This document shows positions 63,490 through 64,000 of a stretch of DNA of 64,000 nucleotides, one piece after another. The DNA lies in the NCBI GenBank assembly GCA_036924085.1, contig JAVGWX010000012.1:4386430-4450429 (forward strand), in the 5' to 3' direction. How positions within the stretch are numbered: the stretch's first letter is position 1; every line of letters begins with the position of its first letter. Made by a program: the position numbers and the translations under genes. Under the pieces are notes generated by a model. It was not told the origin of the DNA. It did no database searches and worked only from the letters and a program-made list of their open reading frames with translations. The DNA is from Ariolimax columbianus. Lineage: Eukaryota > Mollusca > Gastropoda > Stylommatophora > Arionidae.

Positions 63490-64000
63490 ACCATCAAATC
63501 GATCGGCTCTGATACACTTGCTCTAATGTGAAATGGTTCTTTTTATCATACCTAACATGGCATTAGCCTTTTTCAGTGCCAACTGGACTTGGTCCAGCGC
63601 CTTTCTTGTATGATCTACTATGACTCCTAGGCTCTTTCCTTTTTTATTGCCCTAAATATTGTTATCTCCCATCATATAATTATATTCATTATTGTATCTT
63701 CCCATGTGGATAACTGTACATTTTCTACATTAAACGCTATCTGCCAGCTCTCAGACCCCTTTTGAATCGTATCTAAATCCGATCTCAACAGATTCACCTC
63801 TGCCAGAGAAGAGACCCTGCCGCATAATTGTGTGTCATCCGCGAACTTTGCAATCATGTATCGGATTCGAATGTCCTAACCATTGATATATATTAAAAAC
63901 AAAATTGGTCCCAATACCATCCCTGGGGCACACCACTTATTACATCACACCAGTTAGAGTACTACCTAATTATGCCCCCTCTCTGCCTTCTGCCCGTCAA
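63490..64000 (-). mobile_element. CR1-like LINE fragment running off the window
   Basis: The minus strand reads MIAKFADDTQLCGRVSS, then LRSDLDTIQKGSESWQIAFN, and, at the right edge, a degraded GTILFLIYI(N)-type block. FADD is intact in this copy, unlike the one at 19.15 kb. The 3' part ends near 63490 without the usual TTAACTTAA terminus. The 5' part continues beyond 64000. Confidence 0.75.

Overview
This is eukaryotic DNA from an AT-rich, repeat-dense animal genome. Its mix of LINEs (CR1-like, Tx1/L1-like, Jockey-like with RNase H and others), a Penelope-like element with a GIY-YIG domain, a mariner transposase and tRNA-derived SINEs suggests an invertebrate, perhaps a mollusc or other lophotrochozoan. 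The species cannot be fixed from sequence alone. There are no bacterial operons, CRISPR arrays, rRNA genes or intact tRNA genes.

The one host gene I recognise lies on the minus strand and spans at least 4.1-42.1 kb. Four short exons with good splice sites encode the N-terminal part of MGAT5 (N-acetylglucosaminyltransferase V): first coding exon with the signal-anchor at 42.1-41.9 kb, then exons at 25.86-25.76, 17.31-17.10 and 4.21-4.13 kb. The catalytic domain lies beyond the left edge. The introns are 16, 8.4 and about 13 kb and are filled with retroelements and tandem arrays. The exon at 17.1 kb ends in phase 1 while the one at 4.2 kb needs phase 0, so an exon between them is probably missing from this annotation.

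Layout: 0-4 kb, CR1-like and SINE fragments and a 24/56-bp array. 4.3-7 kb, LINE family A on the minus strand. 6.95-13.4 kb, a Tx1/L1-like element split by two later LINE insertions with perfect target-site duplications. 14-14.7 kb, the 3' end of a Penelope-like element. 15.7-20.1 kb, LINE fragments. 20.1-25.1 kb, LINE family B whose reverse transcriptase (RT) region is blown up by a 54-bp tandem array. 25.9-27.7 kb, small arrays and a LINE fragment. 29.07-38.85 kb, a 9.8-kb array of about 115-bp units with a 2.8-kb higher-order period. 38.9-42.1 kb, more arrays, a purine-rich tract and a run of 29 Gs. 42.4-46.7 kb, upstream of the first coding exon, arrays and LINE fragments. 47-49.6 kb, mariner remains split by a Jockey-like insertion. 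50.7-60.5 kb, four large arrays (32, 24, 19 and 38 bp). 60.7-62.4 kb, LINE fragments with a nested Jockey-like insertion. 63.2-64 kb, a GAA microsatellite and a CR1-like fragment. About 45% of the window is tandem repeat by rough summing.

The main discovery is that several tandem arrays were demonstrably born inside transposable-element sequence. The 54-bp array (20-25 kb) is an expanded piece of an RT reading frame with the rest of the RT still on either side. A 19-bp array (3.1 kb) expands a C-terminal LINE segment, a 38-bp array (4.35 kb) expands the 3' UTR of the same LINE family, 39/40-bp arrays (43.8-44.5 kb) expand an RT motif of another LINE, a SINE body is amplified at 1.3 kb, and a 12-bp triplication in a CR1-like RT looks like an early stage. 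For LINE family A, sister copies show each segment in its unexpanded state.
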